NCBI GenBank assembly: GCA_965178125.1
Contig: OZ237737.1
Coordinates: 620,001 to 684,000, forward strand
Source of the DNA: Bilabrum cf. latius
Lineage: Eukaryota > Bigyra: Bicosoecida > Bigyra > Bicosoecida
Length of the DNA: 64,000 nt
Direction: 5' to 3'
Part shown: positions 38,850 to 50,500 of the stretch, one piece after another
Numbering within the stretch: the stretch's first letter is position 1
How the letters are laid out: each line of letters begins with the position of its first letter
The notes under the pieces: model-generated
Seen by the model: only the letters and a program-made list of their open reading frames with translations
What the model was told of the DNA's origin: nothing
Database searches by the model: none
Made by a program: the position numbers and the translations under genes

Positions 38850-40011
38850 ATGCTTCCTAGATTCAAACGAATGACAGTTTCTAGTAAATTATTATTCGCA
38901 TTTGGTGTAGGAGCAATATCTCTCTTGGTTGCCTACGTTTTCTTCTTTAGAGGGTTTGAGATTGGCTCGCCGATCGGTCAGACACTTCGAACCGAGCCTA
39001 GGGTTGACATCAGACAGATATTGGCTGCTAGTTTACAGGCAGTGGAGCATGCGGGAAAGAAGTGAGACCTTTTGGAAGCGATAGAAAGTCTATGAACCAG
39101 TGCTTGCAAGGAACTCGGGCCGCTGGGACTGCCTCATCACTTGCTTGTTTGACCGCAGAGTAGTCTCAATTCGGGAGTCTGGATAGCTTGATACAAGGAG
39201 CAAAGGAACGCTGCAGCAGGGTGTGAATGACCCTGTGACAGAAGCGGACATGCAGTCCCACATCACGCTGATGTCTCACCTGAAGCCTCTGTTTCCCAAC
39301 GTGGAGCTGATTTCAGAGGAGCACGACAGCAGAGAGCTACCTAGCCCGGAAATTCCCATCAATCTGGGATACCTGGACGAAGACCTCCCAGTGAGCGGCA
39401 TGGTGAAGCCATCGGACGTGCAGGTCTGGCTGGATCCACTCGACGCGACGAAAGAGTACTCAGAGGGCCTCACTCAGTACGTGACAGTGCTCGCCTGCGT
39501 TGCCGTTCGCGGGGTGCCTGTCGCAGGCGTGGTGCACTACCCTTTCGAGAAGTACTCCATGTGGGCCTGGAAGGGGAGGGGGCTGAGCTTCCGGCCCGCA
39601 GAAGCCCCTGCGGCAGATGCCCCATGGAAGGTGATCGTGTCCCGGTCCCACGCGGGGGACATTAAGGACAACGCGGGGGCGCTCGGGGTATCGGATGACG
39701 GCGTCACTCCCGCTGGAGGCGCTGGTTTCAAGGTAGGCGAGGTTCTGGCGGGGAGGCAGGACGCCTACCTGCACAAGACGAGGATCAAGAAGTGGGACCT
39801 GTGCGCTGGCCACGCTCTGCTGAACGCGGCGGGGGGCAGCATGACGGATTGGCGGGGGAGAGACATAGACTACTCAGACAGCAGCAAGCCCTACGTCCGC
39901 GGTGGCGTGGTGGCGGCGCTGCACAGGCACGGCGAGATGGTAACCAAGCTGAGCAAGCTGGACATCGACGCGGTGGAGAGGGCGAACGCGGCTAGTGCGA
40001 GCAACAAGTAA
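38850..40011 (+). CDS. BPNT2: Golgi-type 3'-phosphoadenosine 5'-phosphate phosphatase (BPNT2/gPAPP/IMPAD1)
   Basis: Hydrolyses PAP, the by-product of sulfation, in the Golgi lumen. Exons 38850-39061 and 39159-40011 (intron 97 bp, GT-AG); 354 aa, close to human BPNT2 (359). Residues 12-32 form one membrane segment (LLFAFGVGAISLLVAYVFFF), giving a type II anchor, followed by VDIRQILAASLQAVEHAG as in the animal protein. The metal and phosphate motifs are present: NDPVTEAD, WLDPLDATKEYSEG and KKWDLCAGHALLNAAGG. TAG at 39184 reads Gln in IRESG-Q-LDTRSKG. It ends with TAA, in frame directly after the last conserved block, so TAA is a genuine stop. Confidence 0.95.
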
Positions 40012-40284
40012 ATCTGGGCCAATCGTCAAACTATGTGTTGTGGGCTCAGAACGCACAAACTATTGAGTAACGTTTTTGACATTCACTTTTTTTGCAGCCC
40101 ACGTGCGACCACAGCCCGGAGCCAGAATTGCCGGCTAAGCCTGGTCGCTCAACGGAACCATGCAATTACAGATACGGTCTTGTGGCAACACACCCCGCGC
40201 AAACCAGTCAAAGTGCCCCATAATTGACTATATATGCAATACAGCGATACAGCGTAGGAGTGGAAGCCGGCCGCAACGCTTCGA
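40012..40284. other. Intergenic spacer
   Basis: A 273-bp tandem gap, AT-richer at 40050-40100. No feature recognised. Confidence 0.4.
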
Positions 40285-42195
40285 ATGGAGCTGCAGGCAC
40301 AGCCGAAGCGCCTGGTTCCACATGTCGACGAGCGTGCGCTACATGAGCGCCACACGCACGACTTTACTGGACCTAGCCCCGCTGATTACGAGCCACGTGG
40401 CACTATTGGAGAGGAACCTGCGGCAAAGCCTGGAACTGAAGTGCGGTTTAAAGGTACTTTCTTCGGGTCTCAGCCTCGGTTCAGGGCCGGCGAATCGGCT
40501 GGAATAGATTCGCCTGGACCGGCGTATTTTCCGGCGGCCGCTGCTGAAATAGCTTAGAGGCAAACCTACAAGCGCAGCAAGCGGCATGGTGGACCACGTC
40601 CTACGTTTGGCACTGCCCCCAAGCTCAGGTCGATCAACCCGCAGTATATTTCAAAGTCGCACGCCGCAACGGAGCACACAGGCCACGACGGCCCAGGCCC
40701 AGGAGGATATTATATGAGCAGTAGCGAGGACGAGTCAGACGCAGAGTCCAAGCGAAGCCCCAGACTGCCGCAATCTGCGCGCGGCATGCCACCAAGGCCC
40801 GATTCGAGAGGCAGCAGGCCTGGCAGCCAGTCTGCCAGGGGAAGCAGGAGGCCGCGCTCGGCCCGCGCAAAGCGAGCAACGACCGGCAGTGGCCGCATGC
40901 AAAAGTTGAAGCGGGCTGATGCGTACCTATCTCACCGGGTTTCGGGCCCGCGCGGCGGCACATTCAGCCGGACGTCCCGTGACGGCGCCAAGCGCATCTT
41001 CATCGGGAAGGAGCACGTTGACCTCTCCGTGGACCGCCACAGGCACCTGTACCCGGCCCCCAACTAGCACAACAAGCTGCCTGGCTCGTTGGGGCTCGAC
41101 CGAGAGCAGACCAAGGCGCTCACGGGATAGTCTCCAAGGGCCGTCTTCGGGTCGGAGCGCAAGTGCGTGGCGGAGAAAGACAACAAGCTGTTCCTCACCA
41201 GGGAACAGCGAAGGGCGCGCTTCGGGGTGGAGGGCCCGGGCCCGGCCGCGCACTCCCCGCGCGTGGGCTTTTTGCACGAGATGGACCAGAGGGCCAGGGC
41301 GCTCGGCTTCGGGGGAACGCGGGTGGGCACGGCACCGACCGGCAGAATGCGGGGGACCGCCAGAGGGAGCAGCAGCAAGAAAGGCACGAAAGGAGGCCGG
41401 GGATCCGGAGTGGGGTCCAGGGGCAGCACGCCAGTGGAGAGGGGAGACAGGAGGGCGCAGACAACGAGCAGGGTGAAGCGGCGGATCGGGACGTTCGGCA
41501 CGGGGCCCAGGCTCGCCACGGACTTCGTGGAGCGAGAGGCGAAGCTGAAGCCGGGCCCTGCCGACTACGACGACGCGATTGCGATGGCTGTGGGGGACTC
41601 GTTGGGCAGGACAACAGCCATGGAGAGGCGAGAGGCGGAGGACATGGCGAGGAGGAGAGAAGTGCTTCGCGCCTCGGGGCGGCTGGACGAGTCGAGGAGG
41701 TCTCCGAGGCAGGTGTACGACCCCGAGGGACAGGGGCTGGGCGGGGGGCCTTCCCTGGACGAGAGGGAGGAGCGCATGATGGACGAGGAGGATGCGAGGA
41801 AGCTGGCCCTATCCATTGCAAGGGGGTCTCCGCACCGCGGGAGGAGGGCACCGGCATACAGCTTCGGTACCTCGACCAGGGAGCACCCCTACCTGACGGT
41901 GCTGGACGCAGAGGCCGTCAAGTAGCCGGCGCCGCCGGGGGCGCGCGGAGCAGGGGCAGGCGCTTTTGGTAGCGGGCGAGTGGGACGAGCCGCGGCAGGG
42001 GGAGAGAGCCCTCGGGCGAGGGTACTGCGGGAGTCGGCGCGAAACAGGGAGAGGGCGGGGGCGACGTCCGCAGTTGTGGCGGCTGTGACAGGGTCGGTGG
42101 GTCTCATGGGCGGCGTGAGCGGGCCCTCGGGAAGGCCGCGTTTCTCGGCTAGATCGTCCGGCCGATTCGGGACCACGTCCTTGCAGAGGCATTGA
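40285..42195 (+). CDS. SHIPPO/STPGR-repeat protein (ODF3-like, flagellar)
   Basis: ATG 40285 to TGA 42193, 636 aa, four TAGs. Contains irregular Pro-Gly repeats of the sperm-tail type: GPSPADYEPRG, DSPGPAYFP, GPGPGGYY, EGPGPAAHSPR, KPGPADYDD and RRAPAYSFG. Between them the protein is Arg/Ser/Gly-rich and very basic. Proteins of this class line the inside of doublet microtubules or bind ciliary microtubules, so a flagellar role is inferred. The C-terminal 90 residues are low-complexity and less certain as functional protein, but the frame stays open to TGA. Confidence 0.78.
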
Positions 42196-42353
42196 AAACG
42201 GTTTTATGAGGAAAAATCCATGCCCAGTAATGGGTTTGGTGTAACTCTATGGTTGCGCTAGTTGGGCGTGCGTGCTTGTTAGGGACTGTCCAATTTCGTC
42301 CTCGACATGCAGCGTCTTGGTTCGAACCGTGACCAAGCGATGCCGTTTGCGCC
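42196..42353. other. Convergent spacer with a small inverted repeat
   Basis: 158 bp between convergent stop codons. Contains cttggttcgaaccgtgaccaag (42314-42335), which can pair CTTGG with CCAAG; a possible 3'-end hairpin. Confidence 0.35.
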
Positions 42354-44594
42354 TCACTGTCGCTTGCCTCCGATCACGAGCCGTTTGGTCTTGCCGCCTC
42401 GCCTCTTCTTTTTGGCCTTGCCTTGCCCTGCATCGCCTCCGGTGCCGCTCTGTGGGCGACCCCGCTTCGAGCCCAGGGCGATCCCGCCGCCCGGCGCACC
42501 CTTGCTTCCCTAGGCCGCGCGTGTTGATGCCCCTTTGCTCGAGGCGCTGGATGACGACGAGGACGAGGCGCTGCTACCACTAGCAGCCGCTGCGCTAGCA
42601 TCCGCTCTCGGCTAGCACCGCTCGAAGAGTGCCACGAAGAACCCGCCCGAGAGATCCTGCGCCGCGTCCACCCTCACGAGGCAAGCCCTCTCCTGCTCGG
42701 ATAGGCCGGGCGCGGGCACCCCCCTCCTGTGCCACCAGGGCAGCGCGGGGATGAGCCTCCAGGGCCAGAGGGACGTGTCTCTCGCGAGGCTCTCCCTGGC
42801 TCCTGCGTCGGCCCCCCTCAGCGCCCTCTGCCTCAATGCACCGATCTGGGCGTTTGCCCTGGCCATGGCTGCCACCACCACCGCCTCGTCTTCCTCCACG
42901 TGCACGGAGCAGGTGGAGTAGGCCACTCGCAGGACGGAGGGCAGGTGCAGCGCGTGCTCGAGGGCCTGCATCTGGAAGGAGGAGAGGGCCTGCAGGCGCC
43001 TGCGCTCGTCCAGGGTGGTGGCAGGCAGCTCGATGCAGTCGGCAGGGCCGTCGATCGTCCCGGAGACAGAGGTAGGCAGCTTAACCCGTTTGCTCGAACC
43101 CCCCTTCAACTCCCGCTGCGCCTCCCCCACGGCGATTTCCAGCGCCCTCTCCAGCCGCTGCACCATGCCGCTGCCCGAGCAGGACGGGTCCAGCAGAATA
43201 GCCCGAACGGGAGGCAGGCCCTCGTGACTGGGTGGCTCAGCTGAGGACGGTGCCGGCGACGACGATGACGGGGAGGAAGAAGATGAGGAGGAAGACGAGG
43301 ACTGTGCATACCTCGGCTTGCCTGCTCCGGGCACGAACTCTGGCACCTCGGGTAGCTTGGACTGCACCGCCCCATCCGCATCGATGGCCAGGTCTAGGAA
43401 CGAAGCCAGGGTGCACTGCACGGAGGTGCCCGCCCCATGCTCTTTGCAGCGCCGCTTCAGCAGCGCCGCTCTCCTGGGGTCCCGATCGAAGGCCAGCACG
43501 CGGTTGGCCGAGCTGGCCGGCAAGCTAGACTCCATCGCAGACCAGGATGGGACAGTGCTGCCAGCCGCAGACACAGCCTCTGTCGTTGCCTTGCCCGCCG
43601 CACTGGCCAGGGGTGCCACGCTGGCATTGCCTGCGCCTGAAACGCGGGTAAGTAGAGAGGCAAGCTGCATGGTTTTGTTACCAGGGGCGGCGCACGCGTC
43701 CACCACGGTGAACGGGGTGGCGGGGGGCCAGCAGGAGCTTCCATCGGGGCCCGCGCCGCTCCCCGAGCTGGCCGCTACGTCCTCGGCGGATCCTTCCCTG
43801 GAGCCACATCCACTGCTGGATCGATCACCTGCGCCCCTTCCTTCGCCGCGCCCCGGGGATGGCGATGCCAGCAGCGCCAGCGCGGGCATGCAGGAGGACC
43901 TGTCCTGCTGCAGGAGGTGGCCCTCCTTGACCAGGTCGAATTCGCGGAGGTCCGAGGGGAGGGAGGGGGCATGTCCCAGGGGAGCAGGTGCGCGTGGCTT
44001 GGGTGACGCGGCATGCTTGCCTCGCTTGCCGGCTTTGGCCCCTTTGGAGTCTGATGCCGGGGCAGTCAGCACGTCGAGCACGGCAGGCTCCACCGTGGCT
44101 GCGGCGAGTAGCCCGCCCTTTATCGCAGATCGCACGGCCTCAATAGCACCCTCTTTGAGAGGATTGATCCGCAAGTATCTAGGCCACTTGGCTTGTAGCT
44201 GCATGGCCTAGCGCACGGCCGGAGCTACCAGCTCTGGGTTGTCGCTAAAATCCCGGGCTACAAGGCCTGCCAGACGAGACTTCCAGCTGAGCACCAGTTT
44301 TCCAGCCGCCCCGGCCCTCTTCACGCTAGAGTTCTTGCCAAACAAAACTTCAAACACTAGGACCGCAAGTAGGAACTGATTTCCTTTCTGATCTCCTTCG
44401 CTTGCAGCCTTGAGCAAACCAGACCGCCTGAGCAAGTGTAGGATGCCGTGATACCGTTTCAAGGTCTCGCACACTAGCGCATACACTGCACCCTTAGCCT
44501 GAACCCTATCGTCACCCAGTACACTTTCCTTAATGCTCGAATTTTTGTCAAGTACCCTCTGGAGGCACATGCCTGCAGTGCTAAAAATGCTCAT
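42354..44594 (-). CDS. NSUN5: rRNA (cytosine-5) methyltransferase NSUN5/Rcm1
   Basis: Methylates a conserved cytosine in large-subunit rRNA. ATG 44594 to TGA 42354, 746 aa (human about 430) because of Ser/Gly-rich insertions. The N-terminus matches (SSIKESV, VYALVCETLKRY, LVFEVLFGK), followed by RYLRINPLK, HLLQQDRSSCMPALAL, SAM motif I VDACAAPGNKT and FDRDPRRAALLKRRC. Motif IV is DPSCSGSGM (Ser-Cys, as in NSUN5 rather than Pro-Cys) and motif VI is YSTCSVHVEEDE with the catalytic Cys. SGGFFVALFER closes the domain, and a basic nucleolar-type tail (KKKRRGGKTKR) follows. TAGs at 44208, 42612 and 42510. Confidence 0.95.
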
Positions 44595-44776
44595 CTTGCA
44601 CCCTAGAAATCAATGGGTGGGCTACTCTATTCAGTCGTACTTTTATTAATACACAGCACGCAGTAATTTATTAGCGAAAATTAGACTCCTGATTGAATTC
44701 TTGCTTTTGCTCGCTGCACTTTATGGCTCCGGACCATTCATTTTTGGAGTGCAATTGAATGGCCACTCCTGACGAT
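44595..44776. promoter_or_regulatory. Divergent promoter region, NSUN5 / LYRM4
   Basis: 182 bp between divergent starts, distinctly AT-rich (e.g. ttttattaatacac at about 44640), unlike the flanking exons. Confidence 0.35.
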
Positions 44777-45233
44777 ATGAGCAGGTCCCAAGTAATTTAG
44801 TTATATAGAAATGTTTTGAGAGCTGCATCATCGTTCAAGGTATGGCTTTTTGCGGTCTGAATACGATGCAGAAGCCCGGATTCTCCGTATCTTTTATTTG
44901 CATCCGTCGAGTTGCCTCGTTCGCAGGACTACAACTTTAGATCGTACGCTCTCCGCCGAGCAAAAGATTCGTTTAGGGCTCATGCATAGGCAGACTCGAG
45001 CGAAGTGCCAGCTTTGCTTCGTGCCGTGAGGATAGTGTTGTTGTATGCTTGCCACGTGCGCTATCATGTGGTGCATCACCATCAAATTTTTAACTAAACA
45101 CGTTTCTCTACCGCAGGGAAACGATGAATTCTTGCGGTTGAGTCGAATGGCAATGGTGAACAGCATGTTTGCAAGCAAAGAGGCCGTGGTTGATGTCATG
45201 AAAAGGGAGGGCGGGATTCCTGGAAGGAAATGA
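44777..45233 (+). CDS. LYRM4: LYR-motif protein ISD11/LYRM4
   Basis: Partner of the mitochondrial cysteine desulfurase NFS1 in Fe-S cluster assembly. Exons 44777-44839, 44927-45025 and 45117-45233, introns 87 and 91 bp, all phase 0; 92 aa (human 91). The LYR tripeptide lies in VIQLYRNVLRAASSF, followed by YNFRSYALRRAKDSFRAHA, matching the family YNYRTYAVRR block. TAG 44798 is codon 8, directly before LYR, and TAG 44987 gives HAQAD. Under the standard code the product would be seven residues. It ends at TGA. Too short and too split to be found by a normal ORF scan. Confidence 0.93.
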
Positions 45234-45294
45234 CCGTCTTGCTCATGCACAGTGGGTTGAACTGGATATTAACTCCCCATACGTGATCAACCTA

Positions 45295-46110
45295 TCACCG
45301 TCTATGCTACGGCTCGCCGCCCTCGTCGATGCCTTCGCTCGCGGCTCCACCGCTAGCAACGGCCCGACGCCACACCTTGCGGCGTGGGCGCCCTGCGACA
45401 TCTGCTCGCTCTCCAGGCTACCTACCGGGCTCTGCCGATGGCGAGGCCTTAACCTTATGCCCTTCCGGCTTGTCCGTGTCCTTGCGCTAGTCATTGTCCA
45501 TCTACGATCCGCCGAGCAGTCCAGCTGGCTTGGCCACGTCGTCTTCGATCCCCCAGTCGATCTCCTCCTCGTGGTCGTCCTCACCCCGGTCCCGCCACAG
45601 TGGGATTCCAGATGATCTCGCAAATTGAACTGTTGATTGGCGCAGGCCCTGTACCGCGCTTCGGAGATTGCCTACCGCTTCGCCGCCCCGGAGAGAGTCC
45701 ACACGAGGCCGCAGCATCCCCTTCATCCTATCTGCGAACTCTGCTGCAGAGCTTACCCCCAATACGATGCATCCGACGCCGCACGCGGCCGCAAAAACCG
45801 AAACAGACAGCACGGAACCGATCCCAAAGGCTCGTAGGGCCATGCGAGATACCTATGCTCGTTGGGCGGTGCTCAAGGCGGAGCTCGCAACCTTTGATAT
45901 CTGCCCAGTGTTAGCTTGCGCTTGCAGTTTCGCTTCGGAAGTCTTGAGACCGAAATATATTCCGCAACTAATGGTCAGGAGGCTTAGACCGAACGCGCTG
46001 GCCGGGAGTACCACTTGTCCTAACTTGCCCCGAACGAAGTGCAGTTGCGGCTCTTGTGAGACATCAGAGGGAGGATGATTTGAATTTTTATTATTTCTGG
46101 GAGCTGCCAT
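45295..46110 (-). CDS. TMEM242-like mitochondrial inner-membrane protein
   Basis: ATG 46110 to TGA 45295, 271 aa; five TAGs (45853, 45502, 45487, 45418 and 45307). Two membrane segments (VVLPASAFGLSLLTISCGIY and FGIGSVLSVSVFAAACGVGC) are separated by a polar loop. The second is followed by LGVSSAAEFADRMKGMLRP, which resembles the TMEM242 C-terminal signature. TMEM242 helps assemble the ATP synthase c-ring and complex I; that function is an inference. The C-terminal ~120 residues are charged, Gly/Ala-rich and without homology I can see. The 3' end lies 61 bp from the LYRM4 stop. Confidence 0.7.
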
Positions 46111-46274
46111 CGGTCAATTCATCCTGTATACAAGGGTTGGCAACACTGCAAACGCAGCGTAAACAAGCGGAACCACAGCCTGAGAGGCGCGGCGCCGGCA
46201 GCGCCACAGTCGCTGCCGCTGCGCTTGCTCAGAATTGATGACCAGCAGTTCGATCACCGCAAGGACATGCTCAC

Positions 46275-47304
46275 TCACTTGCCGCCGCCAGCAGCCGCAC
46301 CCTTCGCGCCGGTACCAGCCTCCTTGAGCTTCTGGTCGATGATGGCCTGGGCCTGAAGCGTCACGGGCTTCAGGAAGGCAGGGTTGCTCGCCGCCAGGGC
46401 CGAGAACTCGTCGAGGTTGATGTACCCATCCTTGTTCACGTCATACTCCGTGAACGTGGCATCCACCATCTTCTGGATCTCCACCATGCTCACCGGCAGG
46501 TCGTGCTCGGTCATCGCGGCCGACAGCATGCCGCGCAGCTCGCCGGGGCTGATCAATCCATCCTTGTTCAAGTCGAACACCTTGAACAGGAACTCAGTGC
46601 GGCTCTTTGCAGGGGACTCGGGGCTCAACAAATCCAAACCGCTGACGAACTCAGCAAAGTTGATCTGCGATGGTGAACAAGTATGCCGTCGGAGGTCATT
46701 TGGGTTCTGGCGTGCAAAGCGTTTACGTTCTGGCGTGCAAGTTTCGCACCTTGGTGTCACCATCTGTATCAAATACTTGGAAAACTCTCTCCAGAAACAA
46801 GTTCGGCTGGTCCTTGTACCCGAGTGCCTCCTGGAATCCCCCGCGAGTGATGAACAGCTCTCCGGACTTCGTGTCTTTATCACCAAGCACCTGGAAGTGC
46901 TCCCAGAGTGCCTTGATATGGGCCTCATTGACTGCATTCCGGTAGAAATAAGACACGGCTCGCGCAGTGCAAGGGTAGAGACGCACAGCATGAGGCTACT
47001 GACAAGATCCCGGTAATGCTACACGGCCCGAAATCGGGTCGGTCGCCCATGCATCTGAAAGACACCACATGACTCCCTCAGAACCAGCCATACACTGGTA
47101 AACAAAACAATACGATTAGAATAGGCCTACCCAAAATCGGATCATGGGTTCGCAGAACCAGCAATGACAAGATTCTGGGAGGTCCAGGTCGTGGTCTATG
47201 AGATGAATTTTTTCGTCAATCTCACACGCTGTAGCCCTAAGAAGAGATCCCAACAATTTATCAGAAATGGCACTGGAGGCTGAAGCGCTCGATGTGTTTC
47301 CCAT
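46275..47304 (-). CDS. Calcineurin B-like EF-hand protein, N-myristoylation signal
   Basis: Exons 47304-47226, 46931-46750 and 46664-46275; 216 aa. It starts MGNTSSAS, a typical N-myristoylation site. Exon 1 joins exon 2 as LLRATAFNEAHIKALWEHF, like the CBL/CNB pattern. Three good EF-hands follow: DTDGDTKINFAE across the exon 2/3 junction, DLNKDGLISPGE and DVNKDGYINLDE, plus a degenerate first one. The introns are 294 and 85 bp; the first is unusually long for this window and its borders are less certain. The protein probably docks on a kinase or phosphatase at membranes in response to calcium. TGA stop. Confidence 0.85.
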
Positions 47305-47541
47305 GACTCTACGAGAGCAATAATGGGCTGCTGGAATGTCGATGTAACCGGTCTCGACGTCGCGCCTGGCGGCGGTCGGCGGTCGCATCAAATCAACGAA
47401 CATTCGTTTTTGGTTCGGTAGGTCATCTTCGCACAGGCTGGAGCTGGCTCGTGGCAGATGGCACTTTCCAACGCAGCACAATTTAGACATCATCTTATTC
47501 ACTCCCTACGATTGAGGACGCTTCTTGTCACCGCTTCACGA

Positions 47542-50500
47542 TCAACCTCTCCGGGCAGCCGCCGATTCAACCTCTCCCTCTCGCAGAACAGCCCTTGCTC
47601 TACGCGCCAGGAGGCCGCGCTGGGCCTCGATCCGCCGCTTCTCCGCCGCCCACCTAGGCTTGTTCACGGCGCTATCGGCCGGCAGTCTTCTCCAGTGGGC
47701 CTCCCCAAGGTATTCATACGCAACCCTCGCGGCTCGCCTGAACGGGGGCTTGCCCTGCAGCTTCTCCTCTAGCTTCTGGCGCACCGCGGCGCTCGCGACG
47801 TCGGACGGGTCGTGGATCACGTCCGACGCAACGTCCTCACCAAGCCCGATCCCGTACTCTGGTAAGGTGTGGTCGAGATCGCCCACTGCGCGCGTGCCCT
47901 CATCACCCCGAGGGCCGCCCCCTTGGTTGCTGCCCCCCTCTTCTTCCTGGACTGAATCGCCGGACAGCTCAGGTGCTGGGGCCACCAATCGACTGGCGGG
48001 ACCTGCTGGCAGCACCTGCACGGCTTGGCCTGGCCGCAGGACGCGCCCGTTGTTGTTCTCCTCCTCTCGGCTGCCAGCACTCCCACCACCGCCGCTGCCT
48101 CTGCCGCTGCTGCCGTCTCCCCATCCATCGTCAGAGCGGCCCGTCGGGGAAGTCCTGCCATCGCCACGGGGCGCCTCGGGGGATTGGTCCAGGGGATATC
48201 CATCAGCACCCCCAGGAGCCATTCCAATGGGCCCCACCCCTGACCCGGCGATCGCGCGTTCGTCCGCTGAGTGCCTCAGCTTGGTAGTGACGAACCCCGC
48301 CAGCCTCGCATCCTTCTCCATGCGCCGTGGGGACACCTTGCCGGAGGGTCCCCCCCGCCACGTGTCCACTGCGTATGTCTCCACCACGCGGTGGATGTCA
48401 GGCGTGTCCAGGGTGTACCTAAGAGGCTCAGTGTTCCGCATTGGGCCTACCTTGGCCGCGGCTTTCCTGTGGATGGACCGCACAGTGTGCTCGGGGCTCC
48501 GCCTGTCGGCCTCACCCCTTTGACCACCACCCCCTCCATCCCTGCGACCGTGTTTGCTGCTCGATGAGTTCCCGCCATCCGACAGCTTGCTGCCAGCATC
48601 GGAATGTGCACCGAGCGTCGACTTGGATCCCCCGTGGGCCCCGCCCCCTTGGAGGTAAGAGTCCTGGGCCACGCTCTCTCTGTCCAAGTCCGTGCCCTGG
48701 CTCAGCTGAGACTGCGCTGCGAGCAACTCCTGCAGCGCGTTGCGCTGCCCTGTTGTGGGCCGCCGCAGCGTGACCGACCCCCTCCTTGCCCTCATCTGCT
48801 GCAGGGTCCTCTGCTTGTCGTCCTCCTTCTTGAGCCGCTGCTCCCGCTTGATGGACGCCTCGGCTCGGATCCTTGCCGTTTCCTTGCGCTTGGCCAGGTC
48901 ACTCAGTCGAGTCACAGTGACGTCATAGCCCTGAGTCAGACCGAGGGCAAGCGATGCGCGTGCGATGCGCTGCCCCTGCGCGTCTCTTTGCAGCACCGCG
49001 GGCCACGGCTGCGACTGCCCTATGCGCGCCACCCGCTCACCCCTTAGGGACCAGATGACAACATCGAGCCCGGCGGCGGTCACGAACACGGGTAACTTGC
49101 TACCGTCCCTTGGCAGCGCAAACGTGATGGATCGGACGGCCTGCCCCTGGGGTGCCACTCTCCACTCCCTCACCGGGTGCAGCAGGCAGCTCGGGTCCCT
49201 CTCCAAGTTCCTCACGTCGAAGATGCGAGCGCAGCCGTTCTCGTATCCTACGAACAGGACGTGGCCCAGCACATCGCATTGCATGGCAGTAACTGCCTGT
49301 CGGGAGTCCCCGGACCAGTTAGGCGAAGAGGGCTTGCAGCGAAAGCCAGTCCGCACCTTGTGTGCATCCAAATTGGCTGACTTGCCGTCTCGATTGCCTT
49401 GCGTCCGGATCGGCGAGGGTGGCGGGGCCATAGGCGTCTCCCCGAATCGACGGGAAGTCACCCTGGGACCAACCCCCATTGGGTTGTTCCCTCGATTCCC
49501 ACTCAGCAGCGCAGCCCAAGGCCCGGCCTTGCTTGCCGGGCTGGACTGTCGCCTGCTCTGCAGCGGCACAGGAACGAACTTGCCGGTCTGCAGATGCATG
49601 GCGTGAATAGAGCCACCTGCAGTACCCGCCAGCAGCAGCGCCTGGTGCGGTACCTCGGCCAGCGACTCGACAGAGGCCGGCAGTAGGCTGCCAATGTCTG
49701 TCGCGTCGCAAATTGTGTGCACAAAGAGCGTCTGTAGCGTCACTGGGTTCCACAGCACGAGCTGCCCGTCGGAGCTCCCAGTTGCGAGCCAGGACAGCCG
49801 TAGCAGCTGCGATGCGGTGGCAGGCCCAGAATGATTCCTGAGTATGGCACTCGAGGAGCCCTCGCCACCGGCCAGGATACACACGAGATCGCCAGACCGA
49901 CCCTTTCCCAGCACATCACCGGTCACCGCGGCACGCTTGCGCAAGGCACCTGCAGTAGTCAGGCCCCGTGAAGGAGGCTGGAGTCGAGAAGAATTCAAAG
50001 CCTTCGGTCGTTGTGCGGAGACTTTGCCTGTGGTCAAGGTCGAGCCACCGGCATCTTTGGCCTCTTGCAAGTTCTCTTGCGCCATCTTTGTCCTGCCGCC
50101 GCGCCCTACGCGACCAGAGCTGGAGCCGGGTGGCTGCGGTTTGCGCTGCTGGTTATCCGCAGAGCCTCCTGGCATGGACTCACTGCGCTGCGCAGCTGCC
50201 GCTGCAGCACCTGCAGCCTTGTCCAGAGTGCTGCTCAACTTCGAGACAGCACGCGTGGCGGTTGTCCTACTTCCCGCAGGATCATTGCTTTCAGGTCCCC
50301 CAGAGAACAATACCACGGACCTACGCCGAGCACGTGCCATCATGTCTGCTCGGCGGCGGTTCTCCTTCTCGATCTCGTCCTGCTTCTGCTATTCTGCCTC
50401 AACGGCACGCACCACCAGCTAGTCCCTGGCAGTGCGCTTCCAGCCCGCCATACGTTGCCGCAGTCGCATGAGCGTCCCGATGTTGGCCTTTCCCTCCGCA

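Noticed and set aside
42240-42340. tRNA gene suggested by ggttcgaacc
   Set aside because: The T-arm does not pair as 5+7+5 and no D or anticodon arm can be placed.
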